Shown here: in pieces, positions 16,142 through 23,775 of the stretch | How the letters are laid out: each line of letters begins with the position of its first letter | How positions within the stretch are numbered: the first letter of the stretch is position 1 | DNA from: Clostridiales bacterium UBA929 | Lineage (GTDB): Bacteria; Bacillota; Clostridia; Oscillospirales; UBA929 | Assembly (NCBI GenBank): GCA_002293625.1 | Contig: DBDP01000136.1 | Location: 551-26,039, forward strand | Length of the DNA: 25,489 nt | Direction: 5' to 3' | Program-made: the position numbers and the translations under genes | The notes under the pieces: model-generated | Told to the model about the DNA's origin: nothing | Seen by the model: only the letters and a program-made list of their open reading frames with translations | Database searches by the model: none

Positions 16142-16281
16142 GTAGGGCGCGTCGCCCTCGACGCGCCGGGGACATCCCCCGGCGGCTTCGCCGCCACCCC
16201 TTCCGGCGGAAGGGGGCGTAGGGCGCGCAGAAGGATTATCCGTGACGGTATGGGCGGCGTGCCGGGGGCGTCACGCCCTAC
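16142..16281. repeat. Composite palindromic repeat in the intergenic region
   Basis: The 186-base gap between the radical SAM and DsbA-like genes is mostly this repeat. GTAGGGCGCG occurs at 16142 and again at 16218, and the inverted end CGTCACGCCCTAC closes it at 16281. Inside are hairpins GGCGGC-TTC-GCCGCC and CCCCTTCC-GGC-GGAAGGGG. The 16218-16281 unit has GTAGGGCG ends in inverted orientation like a miniature mobile repeat. It carries no reading frame. It may also act as a terminator for the radical SAM gene. Confidence 0.6.
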
Positions 16282-16291
16282 AAAGTGGTCG

Positions 16292-17782
16292 TCACCGTTT
16301 CCAAAAGCCGCGCCACGCCGTGCGGAATTTGTGGACGGTGTTCCTAAGCCTCTCAAGACGCGCGGCGTTTTTGAACGCGCGCTCCGCCGCTTTGTGGTTT
16401 TTCTCGGAGTTCGGGTCGCGGGCAAGCCGCGTCGCTTTGCCGCGGGTCAGGCGGAACTGGGTGAGGTAGATGAGGTGATACCAAAAGTTGATCACGGGGT
16501 TTTGGTTGTCGCGCTTCCAGTGGAAGGAATACTGCTCCTCCATTCCGGCGGAGGTAAGGGCGTCCATCTCGTCCGGCGGCACCAGCCCCCGCTCGACCGC
16601 CATCGTAACGATGTCGGTGCCGGGCAGGAAATTCAGCCCGTGCATTTGCAGTGAGAAGCCGCGCGGCATCGCAAGGCAGAACTCAAACGTCTCGCGGATG
16701 GTGTCCTCCATCTCGAACGGATGGCGCAGCATCAGGTCGTAGATGATGTGCGGCACGCGGCACTCTTTGAGAACTTTTGCCGCGTTTAAGATAGCTTCCT
16801 GCGATTCGGGGCGGTGGAAAACGTCCTTGCGGATCGTCGGGGAGCCGCTTTGGATCCCCATCACCACTTGATACAGCCCCGCTTTACGCAGGCGCATGAT
16901 CGTCTCGCGGTTCGTCTTGAGCGGATGTCCCCAAATTTCAAAGGGCAGCTTTACCTCGCTCGCGTAGCGTTTCGCGAAGCGCTCCACCCAAACGGGGTCG
17001 TCGGAGAAGATCTCGTCCCAAAAATGGATGAAAAGAAGTTTTTTCATCCGCTTTTTCGCGGCTAAAAGTTCCTCGATCACCATATCCGGGTCGCGGAAGC
17101 GCACAACGGGTCCGAGTCCCTTGTGCAGACGGTTGATGTTGACCGAGCAGCAATACGAGCAGGCGTAAGGGCAGCCGCGCCCCGCGCCCGTTTCGTAGCT
17201 GTACGCCGAAAGCTGCGGGTCGCCGGGGAGCAGCGCGTCGTTTTCAATCAAGGCTTTGTTGTTCCCACCAATGTCCGGCAGCCCGAAGCGGTCGAGGTCA
17301 AGCTCCAGCGGGCGGAGAGGGTTGACGGCAATTTCGTCGCCTTTATGAAACGCGAGGTTCTTTATATCACTCGGAGACGCGCCGGTCTCCAGAGCCGATA
17401 CCAGCTCTATGATCGCTTCCTCTCCCTCACCGCGAAGGACGTAGTCGCAGCGCCGCAGGCACTCCTCGGGGAACATCGTCGGGTAAGCGCCGCCCCACGC
17501 GAGCGGGACGGAAAAGTGTTCGCGAAGCGCGGCGGCGACGGCGTCCACGGTGTCGAGGTACAGCGAAGCCATGACGCTCAAGCCGATCAGCCCCGGCTTG
17601 AACGCTTCGATGTCCTCCCGCATCAGGGCAAGTTCGCGCTCGGTCGCCGCTTTGGGGCGGACGCTGTTAAAACTCTTAAAAAAGAGGATCCGCACCTCAT
17701 GCCCGGCGGATTGCAGGGCGCGCTCTAAGTAGCGAAGACCCAGCGCTTTGGGGTTGTAAAACCCGATCAGGTAAATTTTCAT
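16292..17782 (-). CDS. B12-binding domain radical SAM protein
   Basis: A 496-residue protein. The N-terminal cobalamin-binding Rossmann-type domain (about 1-135) shows IYLIGFYNPKALGLRYLERAL, LIGLSVMASLY and WGGAYPTMFPEECL. The radical SAM domain has the cluster motif CPYACSYC (Cys204, Cys208, Cys211), and VVMGIQSGSPTIRK is typical of this class. The C-terminal region (about 400-496) is rich in basic residues. Family members methylate, cyclise or rearrange unactivated carbons in lipids, antibiotics or cofactors; the substrate here is not evident. Its operon partners are a membrane mannosyltransferase-like protein, a PHP phosphatase and a lipoprotein, which hints at an envelope lipid or glycan role. 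It starts 24 bases after the lipoprotein stop with a weak GGGG ribosome binding site. Confidence 0.9.
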   Translation of the reverse strand: MKIYLIGFYNPKALGLRYLERALQSAGHEVRILFFKSFNSVRPKAATERELALMREDIEAFKPGLIGLSVMASLYLDTVDAVAAALREHFSVPLAWGGAYPTMFPEECLRRCDYVLRGEGEEAIIELVSALETGASPSDIKNLAFHKGDEIAVNPLRPLELDLDRFGLPDIGGNNKALIENDALLPGDPQLSAYSYETGAGRGCPYACSYCCSVNINRLHKGLGPVVRFRDPDMVIEELLAAKKRMKKLLFIHFWDEIFSDDPVWVERFAKRYASEVKLPFEIWGHPLKTNRETIMRLRKAGLYQVVMGIQSGSPTIRKDVFHRPESQEAILNAAKVLKECRVPHIIYDLMLRHPFEMEDTIRETFEFCLAMPRGFSLQMHGLNFLPGTDIVTMAVERGLVPPDEMDALTSAGMEEQYSFHWKRDNQNPVINFWYHLIYLTQFRLTRGKATRLARDPNSEKNHKAAERAFKNAARLERLRNTVHKFRTAWRGFWKR

Positions 17783-17806
17783 CTGAACCCCATTCCGAGA
17801 AAAACT

Positions 17807-18733
17807 TCAGTTTTTCGAGGGAAGAATAAATATATCTGAGATTTTCTCAATCGGTACATCAACGCGCACGATTCCGGCGGTGTAAGAACCGAGAGTGTAT
17901 TCCTGGAACAAAAGAGACACGCCGTTTTCCGTCACGCAAAACGAATCATATGGAAAGAAGTCTTCCGCCAGATTCTTCGCGTCGCCCCAATAGAGATCCG
18001 GGTTCGCGTCGATCAAGCCCATAACGGTTTCCAGCAGACGGGGGGTATACGTCTCGCGCCCGACCGAGAAGAAGTCGTCCAGCGTGAGCAGCAATCCCGT
18101 GTCGGCGGAGAAGGTTTCGCAGATGACCACCGTCATGCCGTGCGCGCCGCCCGTGTTGGTGTGTACCGTGCGGGACACGCTCAAAACGCCGCCCGCGTTA
18201 CATTCTACAAAATAGTCGGAGGTACTTTGGTAAACGGCGGCGTCTTCCCCGGCGTCCTCGGCCAGTTCGCCGCACTTGCGCTCAAAATCGTCACGACAAC
18301 GCTGGTAATAGGCATCTATATCCGCGTTGCCCGTTTGGGGGAAGGTGCCGTATGCGGGCAGACGCACGACATCGCCGTCGGTGAAGTCGTGTTGGTAGGT
18401 AAGTGACTCCACCGTAAGACCGTTTTGCGTCCAGTCCGGCGTAACGACGCTGACGGAGGGCGTGGGGAAGTCCGGCGAGGGGATAACAGGCGGGTCTATC
18501 GGCGACGGATTGATCGGCAGATACGGCTCGGTAACTGTCGGGGACGGGTTCTCCGGCAGCGTCGGCGTCGGGAAATTCTCCACGTTTACGCATCCAGTGA
18601 GAAACAGAAAACAGATAAACACAGCCGGTAGGGCGCGACGCCCCGGGCGCGCCGCGTATTTCGAAAGCGCCGTTTTGTTATCCCGCGAAAGCGCGATGCG
18701 CGCCCCTACAAATCCCGCGTTATATTTTTTCAT
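17807..18733 (-). CDS. Lipoprotein with DUF3298/RsiV-like domain and a repeat-derived signal peptide insert
   Basis: A 308-residue lipoprotein with lipobox FLTGC (Cys48), then a Pro/Ser/Thr linker (about 52-100). The C-terminal domain has TVHTNTGGAHGMTVVICETF (GGAHG 195-199), TGLLLTLDDFFS and NGVSLLFQEYTLGSYTAG. This order resembles DUF3298/DUF4163 proteins such as the RsiV extracytoplasmic domain, whose known members bind lysozyme or act on the cell wall. The ATG at 18733 follows AAGGAAGG and overlaps the PHP gene end by 14 bases. The signal peptide is unusual: MKKYN and AVFICFLFLTGC, which would make a normal short lipoprotein signal, are separated by about 28 residues encoded by a dispersed DNA repeat. 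The insert keeps the frame and adds a basic stretch. Export may still work, with a long n-region. Confidence 0.75.
   Translation of the reverse strand: MKKYNAGFVGARIALSRDNKTALSKYAARPGRRALPAVFICFLFLTGCVNVENFPTPTLPENPSPTVTEPYLPINPSPIDPPVIPSPDFPTPSVSVVTPDWTQNGLTVESLTYQHDFTDGDVVRLPAYGTFPQTGNADIDAYYQRCRDDFERKCGELAEDAGEDAAVYQSTSDYFVECNAGGVLSVSRTVHTNTGGAHGMTVVICETFSADTGLLLTLDDFFSVGRETYTPRLLETVMGLIDANPDLYWGDAKNLAEDFFPYDSFCVTENGVSLLFQEYTLGSYTAGIVRVDVPIEKISDIFILPSKN
18628..18709. repeat. GTAGGG-type palindromic repeat inserted in frame in a coding sequence
   Basis: An 82-base element with inverted ends, GTAGGGCGCG at 18628 and CGCGCCCCTAC at 18709. Internally it carries two copies of CGAAAGCGC, at 18662-18670 and 18686-18694. 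It shares its ends with the repeats at 16142-16281, 21669-21683 and 2655-2669. It lies wholly inside the lipoprotein signal-peptide region (about residues 9-36). No clear target duplication is visible except possible TA dinucleotides at each end. Confidence 0.65.
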
Positions 18734-19484
18734 ACCGCACCTTCCTTTGCTCATACGCGGCGACATACCGAAACCCCGCGCCGCGCAATATCTCCAACCC
18801 ATCCGCGATACCTTTTCCCACGCCTCCGGCACGGTGCGCGTCGGTGCCGATCGTGACGATCTCGCCGCCGAATTCGCGCCACAGAGCGAGAACGTCTTGA
18901 AACGGCTGCAACCGGCTTAAATTCAGCTCGATACCCTTGCCGGTGTCCCGCAGGAGCCTGAACAGGGCGCGCAGTTCGTCTTCGTAACGGGGCAGCAGCG
19001 ACGGGACGTTCCATTGCGTGTAGCGCAGGGGGTAGGCGAGGTGTCCCAGCACGTCGAAATGCCCCCACTCCGCAAGTTCGGTCAGCTCCCTGAAGTAACA
19101 ATCCAGCAGGCGGTGAAATTCCGCTTCGGTTTCGGAGCGGAGATGGTAGAAATCCTCCTCCCCACGCAGGGCGTGGATGGAGCCGATGATAAAGTCATAC
19201 GGCACGGCGGCGGCGACTTCCTCCGCCCGCGCGATATCGTGAACCGCTTCGCCCAGCTCAACGCCGAGCAGCAATCTTACCGATGTAACATTCCCGCTTC
19301 GGGCGCTTAAATACGCCTCGTAACGCTCCCGCGCCGGAAACGGTCTTGGCAGGGCGATGTCGCAATGGTCGGTGACGCACAACTCACGAAGCCCCGCGCG
19401 TTCCGCCGAGGCAAGCATCGCGGGGAAATCGTCATGCCCGTCGTGGGAAAAGGCACTGTGGGTATGGTAGTCGGCTAAAAACAT
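18720..19484 (-). CDS. PHP-domain phosphoesterase, histidinol-phosphatase type
   Basis: A 254-residue metal-dependent phosphoesterase of the PHP family, in the HisK-like histidinol-phosphatase group. The metal ligands are in place: DYHTH (His7, His9), VTDHCD (Asp39, His40), GVELGE (Glu76), GSIHAL (His104), LGHLAYP (His148) and GTDAHR (Asp215, His217). No histidine biosynthesis genes are nearby, so the real substrate may be another phosphate ester. I chose the ATG at 19484, which overlaps the stop of the upstream membrane protein as TAATG. The TTG at 19496 has no ribosome binding site. The 3' end overlaps the lipoprotein start by 14 bases. Confidence 0.85.
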   Translation of the reverse strand: MFLADYHTHSAFSHDGHDDFPAMLASAERAGLRELCVTDHCDIALPRPFPARERYEAYLSARSGNVTSVRLLLGVELGEAVHDIARAEEVAAAVPYDFIIGSIHALRGEEDFYHLRSETEAEFHRLLDCYFRELTELAEWGHFDVLGHLAYPLRYTQWNVPSLLPRYEDELRALFRLLRDTGKGIELNLSRLQPFQDVLALWREFGGEIVTIGTDAHRAGGVGKGIADGLEILRGAGFRYVAAYEQRKVRYEKI

Positions 19485-21568
19485 TACATCATCCAATTAC
19501 TATGAGATAACCACCGCAACAGGTGGGTCGGGTACCACGAGGGAACCTGTATGCCCGTCAGCGACGGATAGAACAGCACGAACAGAAAAACGGCGACGGC
19601 GGTGAAAATAATCATTTGACGGGTACCCTTCTCTTTGTCGCGCTCGATCATGCGGTGGAACATATAAGCAATGCCCATACAGAGGAAGAGCATCGAGGGG
19701 AAGTAGTGGTAAGGGAACGTGATGCGGGTGATTGGGATCCACGGAATGAGCTGCGAGAAATAGCCCATAAGGATGAACACCGCCGTGTAGCTGTGCCGTT
19801 TGACCATGCCGACGGCGCAGGCGACGAGCGCGCCCAGCCCCGCCCATGTGACAAGCGGGTTGGTGAACGCCCAAAGGGAACCGCGCGTCCCTTCCGCGTC
19901 GATGGGGTTCCAATAATACAGAATCGGCTTCCAGTCAATCAGCCATTCATACCACCGGGCGGCGTAGCTGTGTTCGGCATGCAGTCCGGCGTGGTACTTG
20001 AACATGTGGGACTGGTTGCTGTAAAACTCTTTCCAAGTGGCGCTCACCCAAGCGCCGAGTTTGCTAAAGAACCCGCCCTCCAGTTCCGAGAGGGCATACG
20101 CGCCGTTCGCCGAGGCGTAAGGGACGTAACAGGCAATATAAACGATGCCGGGAACCAGTATAAAGCTGCCGAGCGACAGCCCCAGCGTTTGCACCAAGAA
20201 CGGCATGAAGGAACGCCCCAACAGGCGGTACTGCTTCGCGCGGTTCCACAAATAGACGACATACAATACCAAAAGCCCCAAACCGGCGTATACGCAGACC
20301 CATTTCGCGGCCGCGCCCACGCCGAACGACAGACCGCAAAAAATCAACGGCGGCGCGGTTTTGATAAAGGGCGTATCGTAACCGCTCGTGATATAGCGGT
20401 ACATGAAAAGGTACATACACAGGATGAAGAACACCGCGTAGACGTCGATCGTAGAGATGCGCGTCTGAACGAAATGCATGAAGTCGAACGCGAACAGCAG
20501 GGTACCGCACACGGCGACGGAGGTTTTGTTAAAGAGCCATTTGAGAAGGATGAAGATCAGCGGAACCATAAACACACCAAATAGCGCGGGCATAAACCGC
20601 CAGCCGAACGGAGTCATACCGAACATCGAGATACCGACGGAGGTAATCAGCTTACCCAGCGGCGGATGCGTTTTTTCATACGGCGTGACGTTGCGCAGAT
20701 GCTCGTAGGCGGTGCGGGCATGGTAAATCTCGTCAAAATGTGTGGAGTTCATCACGTCGTAGCGTTCGGGGACGGCTTCCTGCTCGTCAAAAAGCCCTGC
20801 GGCGCCTTCGGGGATAATCAGGTCGTCGGCGGTGAGGACGACTTCTTCAAAACTCCGCAGCATCTGTCCGGGGTTATTGGGGTCTTCTGTAACAATGGCA
20901 TCGCCGCGCACGACAATCGATACCTCACCCAACTCCAGCGGCTGGCTGAGGTCGTAACCGACGCGCATCGCGCCGATGCGGATAAAACGCACATTCGCCG
21001 CTTTTTCGGGAAGCAGGTTCGCTTTGAGCCAGCGAAACGTTTCCGAATACTCCTGCGTCAGACCGCTCATGCGGGTGGTGACGGGCTTCCCGTCCACCGT
21101 ATCGGTTCTCTCTCCGTACTGTTCCACCCAGTGTTCACCGTCGGGGGAGAATTCCAAACTATAGGCTTTGCGGTCGCTCCCGTGAAACAGACCGGTATAG
21201 TAAAAGATGCGCTCAATCGCAGCCGGTTGCTTCAGCTCGATAACAACCGGCTCGCCGCCGCGCTGAAACGCTTGGAACGATTGCGGCGCGACCGTGTCGC
21301 CGAGATAAAAGAAGGTGGTGGCGGCGTAAACGAGCGTGATAATCAACGCGGGCAGCGCGTCGGCGCGGGTCAGCTTTCCGGCGCGTTTCAGCTCATACAG
21401 CGGTTTCTTGCGCCGCGCGACCCACTCAAGCGAGTATTCCCGCAGACGCTCCGCCTTGTAGTAGCGGTAGAAGAAGTACGCCAAATACCCAAGCGTAGCA
21501 AGGGCGAGCAGCCGGGGCACGTACATCCACGGCTGCAATGAAGACAGCGGATTTCCCGGGTAACCCAA
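19484..21568 (-). CDS. PMT-family (GT39) membrane glycosyltransferase with a discoidin-like insert
   Basis: A 694-residue polytopic protein resembling dolichyl-phosphate-mannose protein mannosyltransferases, which transfer mannose from a polyprenyl carrier to secreted proteins. The catalytic loop holds HFDEIYHARTAYEHL (Asp279, Glu280) and EKTHPPLGK (300-306). RISTIDVYAVFF and RITFPYHYFP are also family features. Two transmembrane segments (about 18-36 and 72-90) precede a soluble beta-rich segment (about 105-222). That segment contains IERIFYYTGLFHG, YSLEFSPDGEHWVEQ and VRFIRIGAM, like F5/8-type discoidin domains. The multi-TM core begins near 325. Translation starts at a TTG 6 bases after AAGGTGA. 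It is the first gene of its operon, with a good promoter at 21603-21631. The sugar donor and acceptor are unknown. Confidence 0.85.
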   Translation of the reverse strand: MGYPGNPLSSLQPWMYVPRLLALATLGYLAYFFYRYYKAERLREYSLEWVARRKKPLYELKRAGKLTRADALPALIITLVYAATTFFYLGDTVAPQSFQAFQRGGEPVVIELKQPAAIERIFYYTGLFHGSDRKAYSLEFSPDGEHWVEQYGERTDTVDGKPVTTRMSGLTQEYSETFRWLKANLLPEKAANVRFIRIGAMRVGYDLSQPLELGEVSIVVRGDAIVTEDPNNPGQMLRSFEEVVLTADDLIIPEGAAGLFDEQEAVPERYDVMNSTHFDEIYHARTAYEHLRNVTPYEKTHPPLGKLITSVGISMFGMTPFGWRFMPALFGVFMVPLIFILLKWLFNKTSVAVCGTLLFAFDFMHFVQTRISTIDVYAVFFILCMYLFMYRYITSGYDTPFIKTAPPLIFCGLSFGVGAAAKWVCVYAGLGLLVLYVVYLWNRAKQYRLLGRSFMPFLVQTLGLSLGSFILVPGIVYIACYVPYASANGAYALSELEGGFFSKLGAWVSATWKEFYSNQSHMFKYHAGLHAEHSYAARWYEWLIDWKPILYYWNPIDAEGTRGSLWAFTNPLVTWAGLGALVACAVGMVKRHSYTAVFILMGYFSQLIPWIPITRITFPYHYFPSMLFLCMGIAYMFHRMIERDKEKGTRQMIIFTAVAVFLFVLFYPSLTGIQVPSWYPTHLLRWLSHSNWMM

Positions 21569-21602
21569 ACGCTCTCACCTTCTAAGCTATCATGTCCCGC
21601 CT

Positions 21603-21631
21603 AGTATACCACAAAAAAAACAGGTACGCAA
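21603..21631 (-). promoter_or_regulatory. Promoter of the glycosyltransferase operon
   Basis: Read on the minus strand: TTGCGT (21626-21631), a 17-base spacer with a run of eight T, and TATACT (21603-21608) with an extended -10 TGG. The start near 21596 lies about 28 bases upstream of the TTG start codon. Confidence 0.6.
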
Positions 21632-21668
21632 CATGCACTGCCGCATTAACAGCGCCTAGCGTACGTTC

Positions 21669-21683
21669 GGCGTCACGCCCTAC
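21669..21683. repeat. Solitary end of the GTAGGG-type repeat
   Basis: GGCGTCACGCCCTAC is identical over 15 bases to the right end of the repeat at 16267-16281. No matching left end is visible nearby, so this is probably a decayed or partial copy. It sits between the glycosyltransferase promoter and the oadB terminator. Confidence 0.5.
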
Positions 21684-21698
21684 GGAGTATGCGCGATA

Positions 21699-21724
21699 AA
21701 CGGGCGGCTTCGCAGCCGCCCGTT
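21699..21724 (-). terminator. Terminator hairpin after oadB
   Basis: AACGGGCGGCT and AGCCGCCCGTT form a perfect 11-base stem with a 4-base loop. It begins 13 bases after the oadB stop codon. On the minus strand the stem is followed only by TATCG, so the U-run is short, but position and stability fit termination of the decarboxylase operon. Confidence 0.6.
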
Positions 21725-21737
21725 AAAAAATCTTTGT

Positions 21738-22985
21738 TTATATCCAGCCGAGGGCGCGGCCTACCGCGATAAAGAAGCCCGCGGCGACGGCGGAGCCGAT
21801 GACGCCGGCTACGTTCGGTCCCATCGCGTGCATCAGCAGGTAATTGCTCGGGTTGTATTTCGCGCCGACGTTCTGCGAGACACGCGCCGCCATCGGAACG
21901 GCGGAAACGCCGGCGGAGCCGATCAGCGGATTGACCTTGCCGCCGGTCACGGCGTACATAATCTTTCCGAAGATAACGCCGCCGAAGGTGGAGAAGCTGA
22001 ACGCCACCAGTCCCAGCGCGATAATCAGCAGGGTGGAAGTCGAGAGGAAGCCGACGTTGGTCGCGTCGGTGACGTTGCCGAACTGATCCACGCCCTTCGC
22101 GATGTAGCCGACGCTGGTCGCGCCGACGGTGGTGCTTAGGAAGATGGTTACGATGTTCAGCAGCGCGTTTTGCGAGGTGTCGCTCAGACGGTCGACGACG
22201 CCGGACTCGCGGAAGAGGTTGCCTAGCATCAGGCAGCCGATCAGCGGCGCGACTGAGGGCAGAAGCAGTACGCAGAAGATGGTGACGGCAATGGGGAACA
22301 CAATCTTCGTGGTCTTGGACACCGGCTTTGCCTGCGTCATAACTGTCATGCGCTCTTTTTGCGTCGTCAGCAGCTTCATGATCGGCGGCTGAATCAGCGG
22401 AATCAGCGCCATATACGAATATGCGGCGATCGCGATGGGGCCTAAATACTGCGGTGCCAGCATAGACGCCGTAAAGATGGCGGTCGGGCCGTCCGCGCCG
22501 CCGATGATGCCGATAGCGGCCGCGACGTTCGGCAGGAAGCCGAAGAGGATGGCGAGGATGAAAGCGCCGTAAATGCCGAGCTGCGCCGCGGCGCCCAGAA
22601 CCATCGAGGACGGGCGGGCGAGCATCGGCCCGAAGTCGGTCATCGCGCCGACACCCATGAAGATTAAGCACGGATAGATATTCAGCTTAACGCCGAGATA
22701 CAGAACGTCTAATATCCCGCCTTCATGCAGGATCTGCGAAAAACTGATTTCGCTCAAACTTTTGCCGGAGAAGAACTCCATATGCATCATACCGCTCAGG
22801 GGCAGGTTCGCGAGCAGCATACCGAACGCGATGCCCATCAGGAGCAGCGGCTCAAACCCGCGCACGATGGCGAGGTAGAGCAGCACGCACGCGACGACGA
22901 TCATCACGGCGTTTTCCCAGTGGTCAAACAGGCGGTTGAAGCCGGAGTCGTTCCAAAGGTCTTGGACAATCTTTCCTATATTCAT
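21738..22985 (-). CDS. oadB: Sodium-translocating decarboxylase beta subunit
   Basis: The 415-residue integral membrane subunit that decarboxylates carboxybiotin and pumps sodium ions outward. The family's GGADGPTAIF re-entrant motif is at residues 162-171 with Asp165. LMGIAFGMLLANLP, CLIFMGVGAMTDFGP and MLGNLFRESGVVDRLS are also typical. The same subunit type serves oxaloacetate, methylmalonyl-CoA and glutaconyl-CoA decarboxylases. The pyruvate-carboxylase-like alpha subunit in this operon points to oxaloacetate. The ATG follows GGGGGCGGG and lies 12 bases after the biotin carrier stop. It is the last gene of the operon. Confidence 0.95.
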   Translation of the reverse strand: MNIGKIVQDLWNDSGFNRLFDHWENAVMIVVACVLLYLAIVRGFEPLLLMGIAFGMLLANLPLSGMMHMEFFSGKSLSEISFSQILHEGGILDVLYLGVKLNIYPCLIFMGVGAMTDFGPMLARPSSMVLGAAAQLGIYGAFILAILFGFLPNVAAAIGIIGGADGPTAIFTASMLAPQYLGPIAIAAYSYMALIPLIQPPIMKLLTTQKERMTVMTQAKPVSKTTKIVFPIAVTIFCVLLLPSVAPLIGCLMLGNLFRESGVVDRLSDTSQNALLNIVTIFLSTTVGATSVGYIAKGVDQFGNVTDATNVGFLSTSTLLIIALGLVAFSFSTFGGVIFGKIMYAVTGGKVNPLIGSAGVSAVPMAARVSQNVGAKYNPSNYLLMHAMGPNVAGVIGSAVAAGFFIAVGRALGWI

Positions 22986-22997
22986 CGTCCCGCCCCC

Positions 22998-23393
22998 TTA
23001 CTGCAACGTAAGCAGGGGCGCGCCGGTCTCCACAACGGAGCCTTTGGAGGCGATTACCTGCGCGACGGTGCCGTCACGCGGGGAAAGCACTTCGTTCTCC
23101 ATCTTCATCGCCTCAATGACGACCAAGAGCTGCCCCTTCGTCACCGCTTCGCCCGCGGCGACCTTCACGGCAAGAATGTTGCCCGGCAGCGGGGAGGGAA
23201 TCACTTCCCCCGCTCCCACGGTGGGTGCCGCCGGTGCGGGAGCCGGTGCCGCAGGTACGTTTCCGGCGGCTGCGGCTGCGGGGACGGGGGTTGGAGCAAC
23301 AGGTACGGCGTCGGCGACGTCCACCAATATGGCCTCGCCCTGCTCAACCTCGATTTCATAAACCTTTTGATTCAGCGTAACCTTGTATTTCAT
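22998..23393 (-). CDS. Biotin carboxyl carrier protein of the decarboxylase
   Basis: A 131-residue separate biotin carrier. After an N-terminal beta segment comes a flexible Ala/Pro linker (about 31-62), then the biotinyl domain with EAMKM, the biotinylated residue being Lys97. It moves CO2 from the alpha carboxyltransferase to the beta subunit. In many oxaloacetate decarboxylases this domain is fused to the alpha subunit; here alpha is 458 residues and lacks it, so this gene supplies the function. Position between oadG and oadB agrees. Similar proteins are named GcdC or MmdC in related pumps. Confidence 0.92.
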   Translation of the reverse strand: MKYKVTLNQKVYEIEVEQGEAILVDVADAVPVAPTPVPAAAAAGNVPAAPAPAPAAPTVGAGEVIPSPLPGNILAVKVAAGEAVTKGQLLVVIEAMKMENEVLSPRDGTVAQVIASKGSVVETGAPLLTLQ

Positions 23394-23407
23394 AGAGTTT
23401 TGTCCTC

Positions 23408-23761
23408 CTACTTAACTTCTCGGATCGAGGTAAAGCGCAGGGTATTCAGCGGGGCTTTCAAGTCGTCGGCGACTATCGCCATTAGGAGCGCGGCGGTTTT
23501 GTCGTCCACGGTATATAGGTCAATCTCCCCCTGTGACCCCGGCGCGGGAATTTTTCCCGTTTGTGTCGTAGACAAACTTCCGGCGGTTGCGACCGCGGGG
23601 ACGGGGGTTTTCTTTGCCTGCGAAAGGGAGGCGATGACCTTGATGACAACGATGATCGCAATCAGCGCGATAAACACGACGGCGAAGCCGACCAAACTAA
23701 GCAAAAGCGCGTTCGGGATAGAGATTTCCTCAACTACTTTCGCGGCGGTGAGAAACAGCAT
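23408..23761 (-). CDS. OadG-family gamma subunit of sodium-pump decarboxylase
   Basis: A 117-residue small membrane protein with one transmembrane segment (about 17-42: ALLLSLVGFAVVFIALIAII). A Pro/Ser/Thr linker and a C-terminal cytoplasmic segment with ALLMAIVADDL and LRFTSIREVK follow. OadG-type subunits anchor the alpha subunit to the beta subunit and help assembly. The sequence is weakly conserved in this family, so the call rests on topology, size and the position just after oadA. GGGGAGG lies 7 bases before the ATG. Confidence 0.8.
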   Translation of the reverse strand: MLFLTAAKVVEEISIPNALLLSLVGFAVVFIALIAIIVVIKVIASLSQAKKTPVPAVATAGSLSTTQTGKIPAPGSQGEIDLYTVDDKTAALLMAIVADDLKAPLNTLRFTSIREVK

Positions 23762-23775
23762 ACCGATTCCTCCCC

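Noticed and set aside
18734..18832. N-terminal extension of the DUF3298-like lipoprotein to 18832
   Set aside because: It lies wholly inside the PHP gene in another frame. The ATG at 18733 has a good ribosome binding site and leads into a lipoprotein signal.
21673..22671. 332-residue minus-strand open frame overlapping oadB
   Set aside because: It is an arginine-rich shadow frame caused by high GC content. OadB in the other frame has clear family motifs.
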